64,000 nt of DNA from JBBQNJ01 sp038329845 (GTDB lineage Bacteria; Planctomycetota; Phycisphaerae; Tepidisphaerales; Tepidisphaeraceae). The stretch spans positions 9,202 through 73,201 of the forward strand of contig JBBQNJ010000014.1 of NCBI GenBank assembly GCA_038329845.1. Direction: 5' to 3'. Shown here piece by piece: positions 32,699 to 41,928 of this stretch (positions are counted from its first letter, which is position 1; every line of letters begins with the position of its first letter). Made by a program: the position numbers and the translations under genes. Below the pieces are notes generated by a model. The model was not told where the DNA came from. It was given only the letters and a program-made list of their open reading frames with translations, and did not search any database.

Positions 32699-34011
32699 GG
32701 TTCTTCTCCCCTACGCTCCGGTCCTTGCTTTTCAGCCGTCTGCGCATCCATGCATCTATTCGCGGCGATCGCAATCGCTTCCTCCAGCCGACTCACATTC
32801 TGATCCAACGAAAACTCCGACTCGACCCGACTTCGGCCGCCGGCACCGAGCGCTCGGCGCAGGTTCGGATCGGCTCTCAGTCGCGCCAGACGATCCGCCA
32901 ACGCCCGGGCGTCGCCGCTCGGCGTCAATAGACCGCTGACCTCGTCGGCGACAAGCTCGCGGATCGCCGGCAGATCGCCCGCCACCACCGCCACTCCGCA
33001 CGACATCGCCTCGATCAGCGCCACGGGAATCCCATCGCGATCTCCGGTGCGATCAAGTCGGCACGGCAGCGCGAACACATCGGTCTGGCCGAGCAGTTCC
33101 CGAACCCGCGAATTGTTCACCGCGCCAAGCCAGGTGATCGCATCGGTGCAACCGAGTTCCTCGGCGCGATGATGAAGCCGCATCGCGTCCGGACCATCAC
33201 CCGCCACCACCAGCCGTGCCGCGATTCCAAGCCGTTGCTGCAAATCGGCGATCGCCTCGATGAGCGTATCCACGCCCTTCTTTTCCACCAGCCGGCAGAC
33301 AACCAGCACTCGCAGCACATCGGACTCGGCACCAGGCGGTACGCACGTCCAAAGATCGGTCGGCGCCCCGCAGCGGATGATCTTCAGCCGGTCGATCGCC
33401 GACGGCTCGATCTCAGCGTAGAACCGGCGATGCCATTCACTGATGCAGCCGACGAAATCGGCTCGGCGAAGTTTCGTTCTCAGCAGGGCCCGGCGCTGAA
33501 AAATATCATTGGCATGCCCGGTGAAGCTCCATGAAATCCCCGCTTGCCTCGCCGCATACATCCCCACCGTGGCCGGAGCGTGGGCGAAATGGCAGTGCAG
33601 GTGTCGAATCCCCTGCTTGCGGAGTTTCCGCGCCAGGTCCAGCGCGGCGATCGCCTGGAACGGCAGACGAAGCCTCGCCTTGATGGGCGTCGGATCCCCC
33701 GGCCACATCGCATCGACAACGCTGCGCATCCGCGTCCCCGCGGCACGCCACGGGTGAGACAGTTCCTCGACGACCGACGCCGCGACCGTTGCGGTTAGCC
33801 CTTGGCCGTACAGCGGCGTCACCCCTTCGCTCAGGTCCGCCAGTTCCGGCGAACCGATATCGGGAGAAGGATGGAGACTGAACACCGAAACCGGCCATCC
33901 CCGCCGTCGAAGCTCGCGGACTTCGCGATAGACGAATGTTTCGCTGCGCAAGGGAAACATGCCCGCGAGGTAGGCGATGGGGAATCGCTCGCTGGGCGCG
34001 GCGACGCTCAC
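32695..34011 (-). CDS. Glycosyltransferase family 4 (GT-B)
   Basis: A 438-residue GT-B enzyme with N-terminal acceptor domain (AYLAGMFPLRSETFVYREV, HLHCHFAHAPATVGMYAA) and C-terminal donor domain with LRVLVVCRLVEKKGVDTLIEA, LVVAGDGPD and the E-x7-E motif region RDGIPVALIEAMSCGVAVVA. It uses a retaining mechanism, typically in polysaccharide or O-antigen assembly. The stop overlaps the start of the GT2 gene downstream; the methyltransferase gene ends one base upstream of its start codon. Confidence 0.9.
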   Translation of the reverse strand: MSVAAPSERFPIAYLAGMFPLRSETFVYREVRELRRRGWPVSVFSLHPSPDIGSPELADLSEGVTPLYGQGLTATVAASVVEELSHPWRAAGTRMRSVVDAMWPGDPTPIKARLRLPFQAIAALDLARKLRKQGIRHLHCHFAHAPATVGMYAARQAGISWSFTGHANDIFQRRALLRTKLRRADFVGCISEWHRRFYAEIEPSAIDRLKIIRCGAPTDLWTCVPPGAESDVLRVLVVCRLVEKKGVDTLIEAIADLQQRLGIAARLVVAGDGPDAMRLHHRAEELGCTDAITWLGAVNNSRVRELLGQTDVFALPCRLDRTGDRDGIPVALIEAMSCGVAVVAGDLPAIRELVADEVSGLLTPSGDARALADRLARLRADPNLRRALGAGGRSRVESEFSLDQNVSRLEEAIAIAANRCMDAQTAEKQGPERRGEEP

Positions 34012-34012
34012 G

Positions 34013-34819
34013 TCAACTCCCCTTCTCGAAGATCAGCAGATTCGTGTTCGCCACGCCCGCCGGAAGTTTCATCGCAAACCACGCGCTGTTCAGCCGCCGA
34101 AATCCGTTGCGAATCCATTTCGACTTGAACTTCCGCTGCAACTCGGTGAGTTCGGCCGGCCCGCGGCAGATTCGGCGACAGCCGAGTGTCGCCAGAAATC
34201 GCGTCAGATGTCCGATGTCCAGCCGCCAGTCGAACAACTGCCCGCCGTGCATCGTGTCCCACCCGCCGATGCCCCACTCGCTCCATTCATGGCCCGCATG
34301 GGGCTTTCGCAGAACGAATCGGGCGGTGCGTTCCAGCGTGTAATCCATGGAACGACAATTGGTGACTTGCAGCGCCATCCGACCCCCCGGTTTGAGGACT
34401 CGCGCCAGTTCGCCGATCGCCAGCTCGATTTTCGGGACGTGGATGATCACTCCCCAACTGAACAGCGCATCGATGCTGTTGTCGTCGAATCGCAGCGACG
34501 TTAAGTCCCCTTGTTCGAACTCGATCGACTCGGCGACGCCTTCCTGCTCGGCCCGCCGCCTGGCTGTCTCGAGTACCGCCGATGAGATATCCATCGCCCG
34601 CACGCGATAACCCGCCTTGGCCACGCGGACACTATGCACCCCGGTTCCGCAGCCGGCGTCGAAAATCACAGCCCCGGGCACCGGCGCCAGCCACTCGAGC
34701 ATCCGCGCGATGGCGCGGTCGTAATAGCGCAGCGCCAGCGGTTCGTAATAATCCGTCGCCCACGACTCGAAGGTCTTGAGATTTTCCAGCGCGTCGGACG
34801 CCGTGGAGGTCTGGGTCAT
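34013..34819 (-). CDS. SAM-dependent class I methyltransferase
   Basis: A 268-residue protein with the Rossmann methyltransferase motifs: motif I VIFDAGCGTGVHSV, motif II (VRAMDISSAVLE), the GDLTSLRFDDNSIDALFSWG block and the ARVLKPGGRMALQV strand. It lies between two glycosyltransferase genes, so methylation of a sugar or of a lipid-linked intermediate is likely. Confidence 0.85.
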   Translation of the reverse strand: MTQTSTASDALENLKTFESWATDYYEPLALRYYDRAIARMLEWLAPVPGAVIFDAGCGTGVHSVRVAKAGYRVRAMDISSAVLETARRRAEQEGVAESIEFEQGDLTSLRFDDNSIDALFSWGVIIHVPKIELAIGELARVLKPGGRMALQVTNCRSMDYTLERTARFVLRKPHAGHEWSEWGIGGWDTMHGGQLFDWRLDIGHLTRFLATLGCRRICRGPAELTELQRKFKSKWIRNGFRRLNSAWFAMKLPAGVANTNLLIFEKGS

Positions 34820-34879
34820 GGGCTGTCTTTCAAGTCCGGTAAAAGCGCCGGCGGGCCGGATGGACCGGCCGCCGTCAAC

Positions 34880-35887
34880 CTATTGACCAATGTCGGCGGT
34901 CGGACCCTTGTACTCAATCACCGCGGCGCGACGACCTCGCCAGCGGTTGATGACGAAACGCAACTGCCCCACGGCATGCGGGATTTTACCCATCACGGTG
35001 AAAATCGACCAGGCGATGGCGTGCCGCGACCGAAGCCCCGCTCGCCGTCCGCGACGATAAAGTCGCGCGGCCGTCAGGGGATATCCCCCAAGGCCGAGCA
35101 AACTCCAGCCCCAGGTCCACCACGCCAGCCCCAGCGCCCCGGCGGGGACCGCCGCGCCCCAGAACCAATTGCTGCGCACCTCGCGAGCGAAGTGCCGCTC
35201 CGGAGGCCCGCCGTGCATGGCGAATCCTTCGGCGTAAGCATGCCCGCTGCGAACGTTGCGTTTCCACCACTGGCCCAGGCGGGTCATCGCCGCATCATGC
35301 AGGGTCATTTCCGCGTCGATCCGGTGGATCAGCCAGCCCGCCTGGCGAAGTCGCACGCACATCTCCGGTTCTTCCCCGGCAATGACCGCCGGATCGTAGC
35401 CATTGACCTGTCGAAAAGCTTGCCTGCGGATCATCGCGTCACCGCCGCACCATTTCGACTCTCCCAGCGGGGTGTCCCATTCGATATCACACAACCGGTT
35501 GTAGATTGACGCCTCGGGAAATCGCTCTCGCCGCCGCCCGCAGACTACGGCCCAAGTCGCGTGTTCGACCAACGCTCGCTCGGCCGTTTCGATCCACCCA
35601 TCGGCCACCTCGCAGTCGCCGTCCACGAACTGCACCATCGTCACATCCGGAGCAAGCTCGAGCAGTCGGGCGAACCCCGCGTTGCGGGCGCGGGCGGCGG
35701 TGAAAGGGATGGATGTGTCCAGATCGACCACCTCGACGCCCAATCCCCGGGCCATGTCGGTGCTGCCATCGGTCGAACCCGAATCGACATACACGACCCT
35801 GCCGACACACCCGACCAGCGATTCAAGGCAACGGCGAAGCCGCGCCCCCTCGTTTCGTCCGATCGCCACCGCCCCGAGGGTTTGCAT
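34880..35887 (-). CDS. Glycosyltransferase family 2 with C-terminal membrane region
   Basis: A 335-residue GT2: AIGRNEGARLRRCLESL, VVYVDSGSTDGSTDMA, then a D-x-D-type metal motif in QFVDGDCEVADGW, and the acceptor GGDAMIRRQAF and GEEPEMCVRLRQAGW (E-E-P-E). A hydrophobic C-terminal region (AVPAGALGLAWWTWGWSLLG) probably anchors it at the inner membrane. It is the first gene of the glycan cluster. Confidence 0.88.
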   Translation of the reverse strand: MQTLGAVAIGRNEGARLRRCLESLVGCVGRVVYVDSGSTDGSTDMARGLGVEVVDLDTSIPFTAARARNAGFARLLELAPDVTMVQFVDGDCEVADGWIETAERALVEHATWAVVCGRRRERFPEASIYNRLCDIEWDTPLGESKWCGGDAMIRRQAFRQVNGYDPAVIAGEEPEMCVRLRQAGWLIHRIDAEMTLHDAAMTRLGQWWKRNVRSGHAYAEGFAMHGGPPERHFAREVRSNWFWGAAVPAGALGLAWWTWGWSLLGLGGYPLTAARLYRRGRRAGLRSRHAIAWSIFTVMGKIPHAVGQLRFVINRWRGRRAAVIEYKGPTADIGQ

Positions 35888-36025
35888 TACGCCGCCTTAC
35901 CGGTCCCGCGCCGAATCGAGCCACCCCACGTGCCGCCTTGGACCTGCCACGCCGCCATCCCGGCCAATAGGAGATGCCGTCGGCGCTGCGGTGCCGGCGG
36001 CATCGTGCTTTAGCGAGAGGTCCGT

Positions 36026-36304
36026 TTACTTCAGCAAATCGTCCAACAAACGATCGACCGCCACGTCCAGCTTGGCATCATCCTCGTAATTGCCGGCTTC
36101 GATCTGCGACTTGACGGCGGCTACTTTGTCCATCCGAACATCGTTAGCCTTGAGCGTTTGCAGCAGATGCCCCATCCCCGACAGCTCGAGCTTATCGGTC
36201 ATGGGCAACTGCTTGGGCGCTTCGGCACCGACGCTGCGATAGACCGGTGAATTGACAACCTTCTGAACCGGGATGTTGGTTCCCAAACCGTTGATGGCGC
36301 TCAT
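36026..36304 (-). CDS. flgM: Anti-sigma-28 factor FlgM
   Basis: A 92-residue protein with the FlgM C-terminal helix: RMDKVAAVKSQIEAGNYEDD followed by AKLDVAVDRLLDDLL. FlgM binds and blocks the flagellar sigma factor sigma-28 until it is exported. No flagellar gene is adjacent, so this copy is an orphan. The start has GGGG upstream and is preceded by a perfect inverted repeat. Confidence 0.88.
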   Translation of the reverse strand: MSAINGLGTNIPVQKVVNSPVYRSVGAEAPKQLPMTDKLELSGMGHLLQTLKANDVRMDKVAAVKSQIEAGNYEDDAKLDVAVDRLLDDLLK

Positions 36305-36327
36305 GGTTCAAACCCCTGTGAGTTTCC

Positions 36328-36346
36328 GGCATCGCTCGGCGATGCC
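36328..36346 (-). promoter_or_regulatory. Inverted repeat upstream of flgM
   Basis: A perfect 8-bp palindrome with a 3-base spacer (GGCATCGC, CGA, GCGATGCC) 24 bases before the flgM start. It could be an operator or an mRNA hairpin. I see no sigma-28-type promoter nearby. Confidence 0.4.
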
Positions 36347-36752
36347 CTCGATGGGAGGCGACTCCATCGCCTTGCCCTTTGACCCGCTACCGGGCCGTGA
36401 CATAATGGCTATCGACGCAAGAACGGCACAGGCTTGAAGCACTGAACCCGCCGCTAGAATTGACGTATCACCTTATACATGCTGGTCTTACTCGTTTTCT
36501 GACCGACCCGGGCGCAAAATATTCCGGCTTGACGCCGCAAATCTTCGCTGACAAACTTTGCCTATCTTACCCATTGTATTGATCTTATCCAGCCGGAATA
36601 GCCCTCCACGGCCTGCATCCGCTCTTTTATCGGACCGATCCATTTATCGGACGCCCGGGCCATACCCGAAACATTAGGCAGGAGAACTTGGAAGAGGAGT
36701 AATAGAAAATACGCATTTGTATTTTCCTATTCTTCTAACTACAGGGATGTGG

Positions 36753-36758
36753 TATAAT
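36753..36758 (+). promoter_or_regulatory. -10 element of the MerR-HicB/HicA operon
   Basis: A perfect TATAAT in an AT-rich stretch; the -35 is weak. It overlaps the ATG at 36757, which rules that ATG out and fixes the start at 36778. The remaining gap 36347-36752 shows no gene. Confidence 0.55.
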
Positions 36759-36777
36759 GCGGACAGGACGGACCGCG

Positions 36778-37434
36778 ATGGAAGGACAGTTCTCAACGAC
36801 GAGGGTCGCTGAACTCACCGGCGCGACGGCGAGGCAGATCGACTATTGGGCGAGAACCGGGCTTCTGCGCCCATCGGCGAAGGATGCGACAGGCCACGGG
36901 TCGCGCCGCAGTTATACTTTCACCGACTTAGTAGCAGTCCAAACGGTGGTCAAGCTGCGCCAGACCTGCTGTCCCTTGCAGAAGATTCGCAAAGCCGTGC
37001 GATATCTGCAGTCCCACTACCCAGACGTTTCGGATACGCAGTCGCTGTCGCGCCTGACCCTGCTGACGGACGGGCAAAACGTCTATATGCTGACCGATGA
37101 GCGGCGAATCATCGAGGTCGTCACCCGACAACGGGTCTGGTCCGTGCCCCTCGGCAAGTTGATCCAAGAGACCATGGCGAAGGTGGATAGCCTGCCGTTG
37201 CGATGGATTCAGAAGGTCGAAGTGGGCGGCCGCACCTATCGATTGCAAGTCAGCCGCGACCTCGATGTGGAGGGATTCACGGTGCAGTGCCTGGAGTTGC
37301 CCGGCGCCATTGAACAGGGACGCACGGCGGCCGAAGCGGTCGCCAACGGCCAGGCGGCGATCGAGTCCGTGCTTGAGTACATGAGCAAGGCTCGCCAACA
37401 ATCGGGCCAACCGCGTCATGGCAAGATTGCATAA
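36778..37434 (+). CDS. MerR-type HTH fused to a HicB-like antitoxin domain
   Basis: A 218-residue protein. Residues 6-75 are a MerR-type winged helix (TTRVAELTGATARQIDYWAR, then LVAVQTVVKLRQTCCPLQKI), residues ~95-140 a short beta segment like DUF433-associated regulators (NVYMLTDERRIIEVV), and residues 152-204 a HicB RNase-H-like domain (YRLQVSRDLDVEGFTVQCLE, then a short loop and AAEAVANGQAAIESVLEY). Most HicB antitoxins carry a ribbon-helix-helix or Xre-type domain at the C-terminus instead. It would repress the operon and neutralise HicA, encoded by the next gene. Confidence 0.8.
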   Translation: MEGQFSTTRVAELTGATARQIDYWARTGLLRPSAKDATGHGSRRSYTFTDLVAVQTVVKLRQTCCPLQKIRKAVRYLQSHYPDVSDTQSLSRLTLLTDGQNVYMLTDERRIIEVVTRQRVWSVPLGKLIQETMAKVDSLPLRWIQKVEVGGRTYRLQVSRDLDVEGFTVQCLELPGAIEQGRTAAEAVANGQAAIESVLEYMSKARQQSGQPRHGKIA

Positions 37435-37636
37435 CGCCAATGCCCAAGCCAAGCTGATTCGGGCCTTGCGAAGCACCGGCTTCGAGGAGTTCCAAGGTGC
37501 CAAGCACACCATTATGGCGCACCCCGACGGCCGCCATACGACGATTCCACGTCATCCGCGAATTAACCCCTTCACTCTCAAGTCGATCCTGAAGCAATGC
37601 GGACTGAGTGAGCAGGAGTATCTGCGCCTCTACTGA
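37418..37636 (+). CDS. hicA: HicA-type mRNA interferase toxin
   Basis: A 72-residue double-stranded-RNA-binding-fold toxin: KLIRALRSTGFEEFQGAKHT with catalytic His30 and the C-terminal TTIPRHPRINPFTLKSILKQ then CGLSEQEYL. HicA cuts mRNA when free of HicB. It starts inside the antitoxin gene (17-base overlap), so the two are coupled. The order antitoxin then toxin is inverted compared with classic hicAB. Confidence 0.88.
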   Translation: MARLHNANAQAKLIRALRSTGFEEFQGAKHTIMAHPDGRHTTIPRHPRINPFTLKSILKQCGLSEQEYLRLY

Positions 37637-37703
37637 TCGCCCGCAGGGGCGGGTCAGCGCCTGTCAGACTCTCCAACTCGACGGCGCAGACATCGCGCCC
37701 GCA

Positions 37704-38840
37704 TCATCGGACCAGGCTCTTGCCGAAAAGAATGGATTCGGCCAGACGGTCGGTCATGGGCTGCTTGCGATAGACCAGGGGAAGCAAATATCGCAGGTTC
37801 TGCTGCGGTCCGCGAAGGTATTCACCTAGGGTGGTCCGCCATTTGTGGCGGTACGGCTGCAACGCATCTTGAAGATGCCGCTCTTTCAGCGCCTTGCGGG
37901 CCGCGTCGGCGGCGAAAACGGCGGACCAGCAGTTGGGGTAAATGTCCTCGCCGGCGGCGCTGTAGAACCCCCCCGCCGGGCCGAACTGGACCGTCCGATT
38001 GCCCAAGCCCTCCTGCGTCAGGGCGCCAGCCAGTGGAATGTTCAAAGTCTGGATCGAGTCGATCTCGAGCCCGGACGGCGCTGCGCCGTGAGATCGCAAC
38101 ACCTCGATCCATCGATCGATCGCCTGTCTTGGCGAAATACGATCCATCGTTTGCCCCGACTGCTGGACGAGCAGTTCACATCCGCCGCCGGGCGATGGAA
38201 GCATCCACGCCCAATCCAGATTCCCTCCCAGATCCACGCTCATCGGGACGAGCGGGCGCGATGCGTGAGCGATGGGCGTCGTCCCGCGGATCGTCGCCTG
38301 GCTTTGACGGTGGACAATCCCCGGCTCCCAACCGGCGCTTAGACCGAGAAACCGTCGCTGCGCCGCGGAAAGCTCCGCGGCCACAAGCAGCACCTTGGGC
38401 TTCATGCCCGCCGACCCGAGCGACAGCTCGATCCCTTTCTCGTCAAGTGCATGAAACTCAAGCGGGCGGGCGGCGTGCAGGATCACGCCGTTGGATTCGG
38501 CCAACGCGCGCATCGCGTCGCGGAGTTGGGCGAATCCGCCGATGCACGCGGCGGCGGATCGTCCGCGATATTCAGCTTGGGTCTGCCGGTCATCGGCCAG
38601 GAACTGCAACCCGTAAGCGCCGATCAGATCGAGCCGGCGTTTGAGCGATTCGATCAGCGGATGAAGCTTGAACAACGCCGGGTTGATGATGACGCGGCGA
38701 TCGAACGCCGATTCGCCGGGAATCGGGGCATGGTGGACGCGCAGCCTCCCCGTCCCCGACGCCAGCAGCGCCGCGGCAAGATATCCCGCCGGATGTTCCC
38801 CCAGCACCAGCGCATCGATCTGTGGTTCGTGTCGCGCCAT
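37704..38840 (-). CDS. FAD-dependent oxidoreductase-like protein
   Basis: A 378-residue protein with a flavoprotein-like N-terminus (IDALVLGEHPAGYLAAALLA) and a C-terminal region similar to geranylgeranyl-reductase and halogenase-type monooxygenases (VQFGPAGGFYSAAGEDIYPN, then CWSAVFAADAARKAL). The dinucleotide-binding motif GxGPAG reads GEHPAG, so FAD binding is uncertain. The start is taken at MARHEPQ (38840); the frame continues to 38930 without family sequence. Function unknown. Confidence 0.6.
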   Translation of the reverse strand: MARHEPQIDALVLGEHPAGYLAAALLASGTGRLRVHHAPIPGESAFDRRVIINPALFKLHPLIESLKRRLDLIGAYGLQFLADDRQTQAEYRGRSAAACIGGFAQLRDAMRALAESNGVILHAARPLEFHALDEKGIELSLGSAGMKPKVLLVAAELSAAQRRFLGLSAGWEPGIVHRQSQATIRGTTPIAHASRPLVPMSVDLGGNLDWAWMLPSPGGGCELLVQQSGQTMDRISPRQAIDRWIEVLRSHGAAPSGLEIDSIQTLNIPLAGALTQEGLGNRTVQFGPAGGFYSAAGEDIYPNCWSAVFAADAARKALKERHLQDALQPYRHKWRTTLGEYLRGPQQNLRYLLPLVYRKQPMTDRLAESILFGKSLVR

Positions 38841-38957
38841 GATCCAGCGGGTGAATGATAACCGCCTGAGGCGGCGGACCAAACAAACAGGACCAGGGTC
38901 CCGCGGCCAGACCCGGATAATGCGCCCCATCCTGAATATCTTGGGGTGAAGTGCTCC

Positions 38958-39290
38958 CTAATGACCATATCCATCGGGATCAGACCCTGTTTCCCTTCGG
39001 ATGTCATCATCATTGAGGATGCATTGCTGTTCACGAAGTACGGAAGTCAACCGCTGCATATTTACCTGACCGGAATCCACATTATCGCGAATCGAAAGAG
39101 TGCTGGCAGTTCCGGCCGCCTGGCCCATGATCCCACATTGCGGCATAACGCGTAAGCTGCCCAGAGCTTCATGGGTGCAACTGATGCAGCGGCCGGCAAC
39201 CAGCAAATTATTCACATCCCTCGGGACCAATGCCATAAAAGGAATTTGGAATTTGAAGCCATCTCTCGGGCGCATGGCTTTTTTATCCAT
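38958..39290 (-). pseudogene. C-terminal fragment of a PF12831-type FAD oxidoreductase
   Basis: The 110 residues match only the C-terminal part of secreted FAD-dependent oxidoreductases: NLLVAGRCISCTHEALGSLR, VMPQCGIMGQAAGTAST, and a final helix. The frame remains open upstream to about 39350 (GVIDIHNVSGPG), but the N-terminal 300 or more residues are absent. The nucleotide composition is more AT-rich than its neighbours. It is a relic, flanked upstream by short GGATGTCAC repeats. Confidence 0.7.
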
Positions 39291-39432
39291 CCCCGGTCCA
39301 CTGACATTATGGATATCTATGACGCCGAAACGGTGGATGTCACATGGATGTCACCTTTTATGTCACCTGACCCGAGCCGGGATTGCCGTTGATCGCTTAA
39401 TCGGGCTTGGGCCGTAGAATGCCCGGCACGAA

Positions 39433-40362
39433 ATGGCCGCACCGCGCAAGGATTGGATCGATCGACTGCAATACCTGGCTCTTCGCCTGGTGTCGATGGC
39501 GCTGCACGCCTGGCCGGTAGACTTGAATCTCCAGACTGCCCGATGGCTGGGGAGCCTGATGTTCATCGTGGACCGCAAGCATCGCAACCGGGCGCTGGCC
39601 AACCTGCGTCGAAGCTTTCCCGACATGCCCGAGCCGCGGCGGCGCGACATGGCCCGGCGAAGCATGCAGCAGTTGTTCATGCTGTTCGTCGAAGTGCTGT
39701 TCACAACCCGGCTGGTCCACGTCAGCACCTGGCGGCGATACGCGCAGCTGGAGAACTTCCAGGACGTGTTGCGGCTGCTGCTGAAGCGCAACCAGGGGCT
39801 GATCATGCTCACGGGGCATTACGGCAACTGGGAAATCCTTGGATACGTGCTGGCGACGCTGGGGTTCCAGACGACGAGCGTCGCCCGGCCGTTGGATAAC
39901 AAGTATGTCAATGAGTGGCTGCTGGGGGTTCGCGAGCGGCAAGGCCAGCGGATCATCGCCAAGAAGGGCGCGACCCAGGAGGTGACCGCGGCGCTGGCCA
40001 GCGGCGGCGCCGTGGGGTTCATCGCCGATCAGAACGCGGGAAGCAAGGGGATTTTCGTCGATTTTTTTGGGCGCAAGGCCAGCACTTACAAGTCGATCGG
40101 GATTCTGGCGATGGAGTATGAAGTGCCGGTGGTCATCGGATATGCTCGCCGGATCAACGATCGATTCCAGTTCCTTATCGGCACGGCGGACATCATCTAC
40201 CCCGAGGATTGGAAGAATGAGGATGATCCGCTGCGCTACATCACGCAGCGGTATAGCCGCGCTATCGAATCGTTCGTGCGCGAGGATCCGGGGCAATACC
40301 TGTGGGTTCACCGGCGCTGGAAAACCCGCCCCAAGGGCGAGGCATCCGAAGCCTATGACTGA
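39433..40362 (+). CDS. Lysophospholipid/lipid A acyltransferase (LpxL/HtrB family)
   Basis: A 309-residue membrane-associated acyltransferase. The catalytic H-x4-E motif is His129-Glu134 in LTGHYGNWE, followed by the substrate block SVARPLDNKYVNEWL and IADQNAGSKGIFVDFFG. An N-terminal hydrophobic helix anchors it. Family enzymes add secondary acyl chains to lipid A. With kdsA this indicates LPS-type lipid A in the organism. Confidence 0.9.
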   Translation: MAAPRKDWIDRLQYLALRLVSMALHAWPVDLNLQTARWLGSLMFIVDRKHRNRALANLRRSFPDMPEPRRRDMARRSMQQLFMLFVEVLFTTRLVHVSTWRRYAQLENFQDVLRLLLKRNQGLIMLTGHYGNWEILGYVLATLGFQTTSVARPLDNKYVNEWLLGVRERQGQRIIAKKGATQEVTAALASGGAVGFIADQNAGSKGIFVDFFGRKASTYKSIGILAMEYEVPVVIGYARRINDRFQFLIGTADIIYPEDWKNEDDPLRYITQRYSRAIESFVREDPGQYLWVHRRWKTRPKGEASEAYD

Positions 40363-40389
40363 TCGCGTGGCGCACCGCCAGCGCTGAAC

Positions 40390-40578
40390 GTGTCGCCGGC
40401 GTCGCCGGCGCTGCCCGCGTTTCCCGCAGTATCCGAGGCGATTCGCTTGGCGGTGTCGCCCGTGTCGCCAGCGCTATCCGCGTTTCCCGCGATACCCGAG
40501 GCGATTCACTTGGCCGTGTCGCCCGTGTCGCCGGCGCTATCCGCGTTGCCCGCGGTGCCCGAGGCGATCCGCCTGGCC
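40390..40578 (+). repeat. Three 63-bp tandem repeats at the 3' end of cca
   Basis: Units 40390-40452, 40453-40515 and 40516-40578 each code, on the cca strand, a 21-residue repeat (IASGTAGNADSAGDTGDTAK). The units differ by a few bases. A CGA to TGA difference in the middle unit ends the present cca frame; without it, translation would continue for 47 more residues to TAG at 40353. Confidence 0.85.
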
Positions 40579-41873
40579 ATGTCGATCGCGTCGTCGCGCC
40601 CGCTTACGCGATTCTCGAGCTGGGCGTCGTACACCTCATGGAGAATCCGCTTGAACGCCGGCCCGGGGACCAGGCCGGCGGCGGTGAGATCGTCGCCGCT
40701 GATCAATGCCGACGGGGCGCAGTCGGTTGTCGTCAGTTCATCCAGCCTCGCGTTCAATGGCTGGCGATGGCTCACCGCGCCGTCCGGCATGGCGTCGAAC
40801 AAGGCTCGCGCCTGCCCCGCCTCGGCCGAAGCGAGAAACCGCTTGAGATCGGCGATGGAGATGGGCCCGCCGTCGAGCAACTGCCTCAGCCCCTCGAGGG
40901 TGCGCTTCATCTCGGTCGATTCGTCATTGCTGAGCCGAAGCGACTTGCGCACCGCCTGTACCGCGGCGGCGATGGATCGGCTTGTCAACAGGCCGCCGGG
41001 CACCGGCTCGGCGACTGCGAGGCCTATCCAGTCGAGCGTGATCGCCGCAAGACATCCGGCAAACGTCAACTCCTGCCGTCGTTCGGCGGGCATCGCGTCG
41101 AGAAGCGATCGAAACGCCTGTCTCGCCTCGATATTGGGCACGGGAGGCAGGAACCGGAAAATCACGTCCGCCAGCGCGCTGAATCGCCTGAACATCGCGT
41201 CCCACGCCCATGCGCCTGACGGCACCGGCAACATCCGGCGCAGCTCATCGGCGATCCGCTCGGGGCTGATCCGCGCCAGCTTCGACCCATGGAACAGGAT
41301 GGCCCGCTCGGTAGCCGGATCGATGTGAAGATTGAAGCGGGCCGCGAAGCGGATCGCCCGCAGCAGGCGGAGCTGATCCTCGGCGAAACGGGCTTGGGCA
41401 TCCCCGACCGCACGCAGCACGCGGCTGTGCAGGTCCGCCACGCCCCCAACAAAGTCAATCACCCGATCCGAATCCAGTGGATCGAGAAACAGGGCGTTGA
41501 TCGTGAAATCCCGACGGCGGGCATCTTCCTCGGCCGAAGCGAACCGCACCTCGCTGGGCCGTCGGCCATCGTCATATCGCCCATCACTGCGAAAGGTCGC
41601 CACCTCGACAACGCTTACCCCGTGACGAACGAGAATCACCCCGAACGCCTGGCCCACGGCCTGGGTGTGGGCGAAGAGCTGCCTGACCCGGCGCGGGGGA
41701 GCATCGGTCGCCACATCCCAATCCGAGGGGCTTAGCCCCAGCAGCGCATCGCGCACGCAGCCGCCGGCGAAGTAGGCGACCTGTCCGGCCGAGCGCAACC
41801 GCTCGATCACCTCGAGGGCATCGGCGCGACGGCACAACGGCTTGGTACTGGCTGGAAGCGGCGAAGACTCCAT
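40506..41873 (-). CDS. cca: CCA-adding tRNA nucleotidyltransferase
   Basis: A 455-residue enzyme that adds or repairs the 3' CCA of tRNA; both tRNA genes in this window lack an encoded CCA. Catalytic Asp51 and Asp53 are in SPSDWDVATDA, with AGGCVRDALLG, EDARRRDFTINALFLDP and the AEDQLRLLRAIRFAARF segment of class II enzymes, then a helical C-terminal body. The last 21 residues are a repeat that continues past the stop codon. Confidence 0.95.
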   Translation of the reverse strand: MESSPLPASTKPLCRRADALEVIERLRSAGQVAYFAGGCVRDALLGLSPSDWDVATDAPPRRVRQLFAHTQAVGQAFGVILVRHGVSVVEVATFRSDGRYDDGRRPSEVRFASAEEDARRRDFTINALFLDPLDSDRVIDFVGGVADLHSRVLRAVGDAQARFAEDQLRLLRAIRFAARFNLHIDPATERAILFHGSKLARISPERIADELRRMLPVPSGAWAWDAMFRRFSALADVIFRFLPPVPNIEARQAFRSLLDAMPAERRQELTFAGCLAAITLDWIGLAVAEPVPGGLLTSRSIAAAVQAVRKSLRLSNDESTEMKRTLEGLRQLLDGGPISIADLKRFLASAEAGQARALFDAMPDGAVSHRQPLNARLDELTTTDCAPSALISGDDLTAAGLVPGPAFKRILHEVYDAQLENRVSGRDDAIDMARRIASGTAGNADSAGDTGDTAK

Positions 41874-41928
41874 CGGCCCATTCTAGCGGCTCTTGAGCAT
41901 CGGCCCATCGGCCCTACCATTCGCCAGC

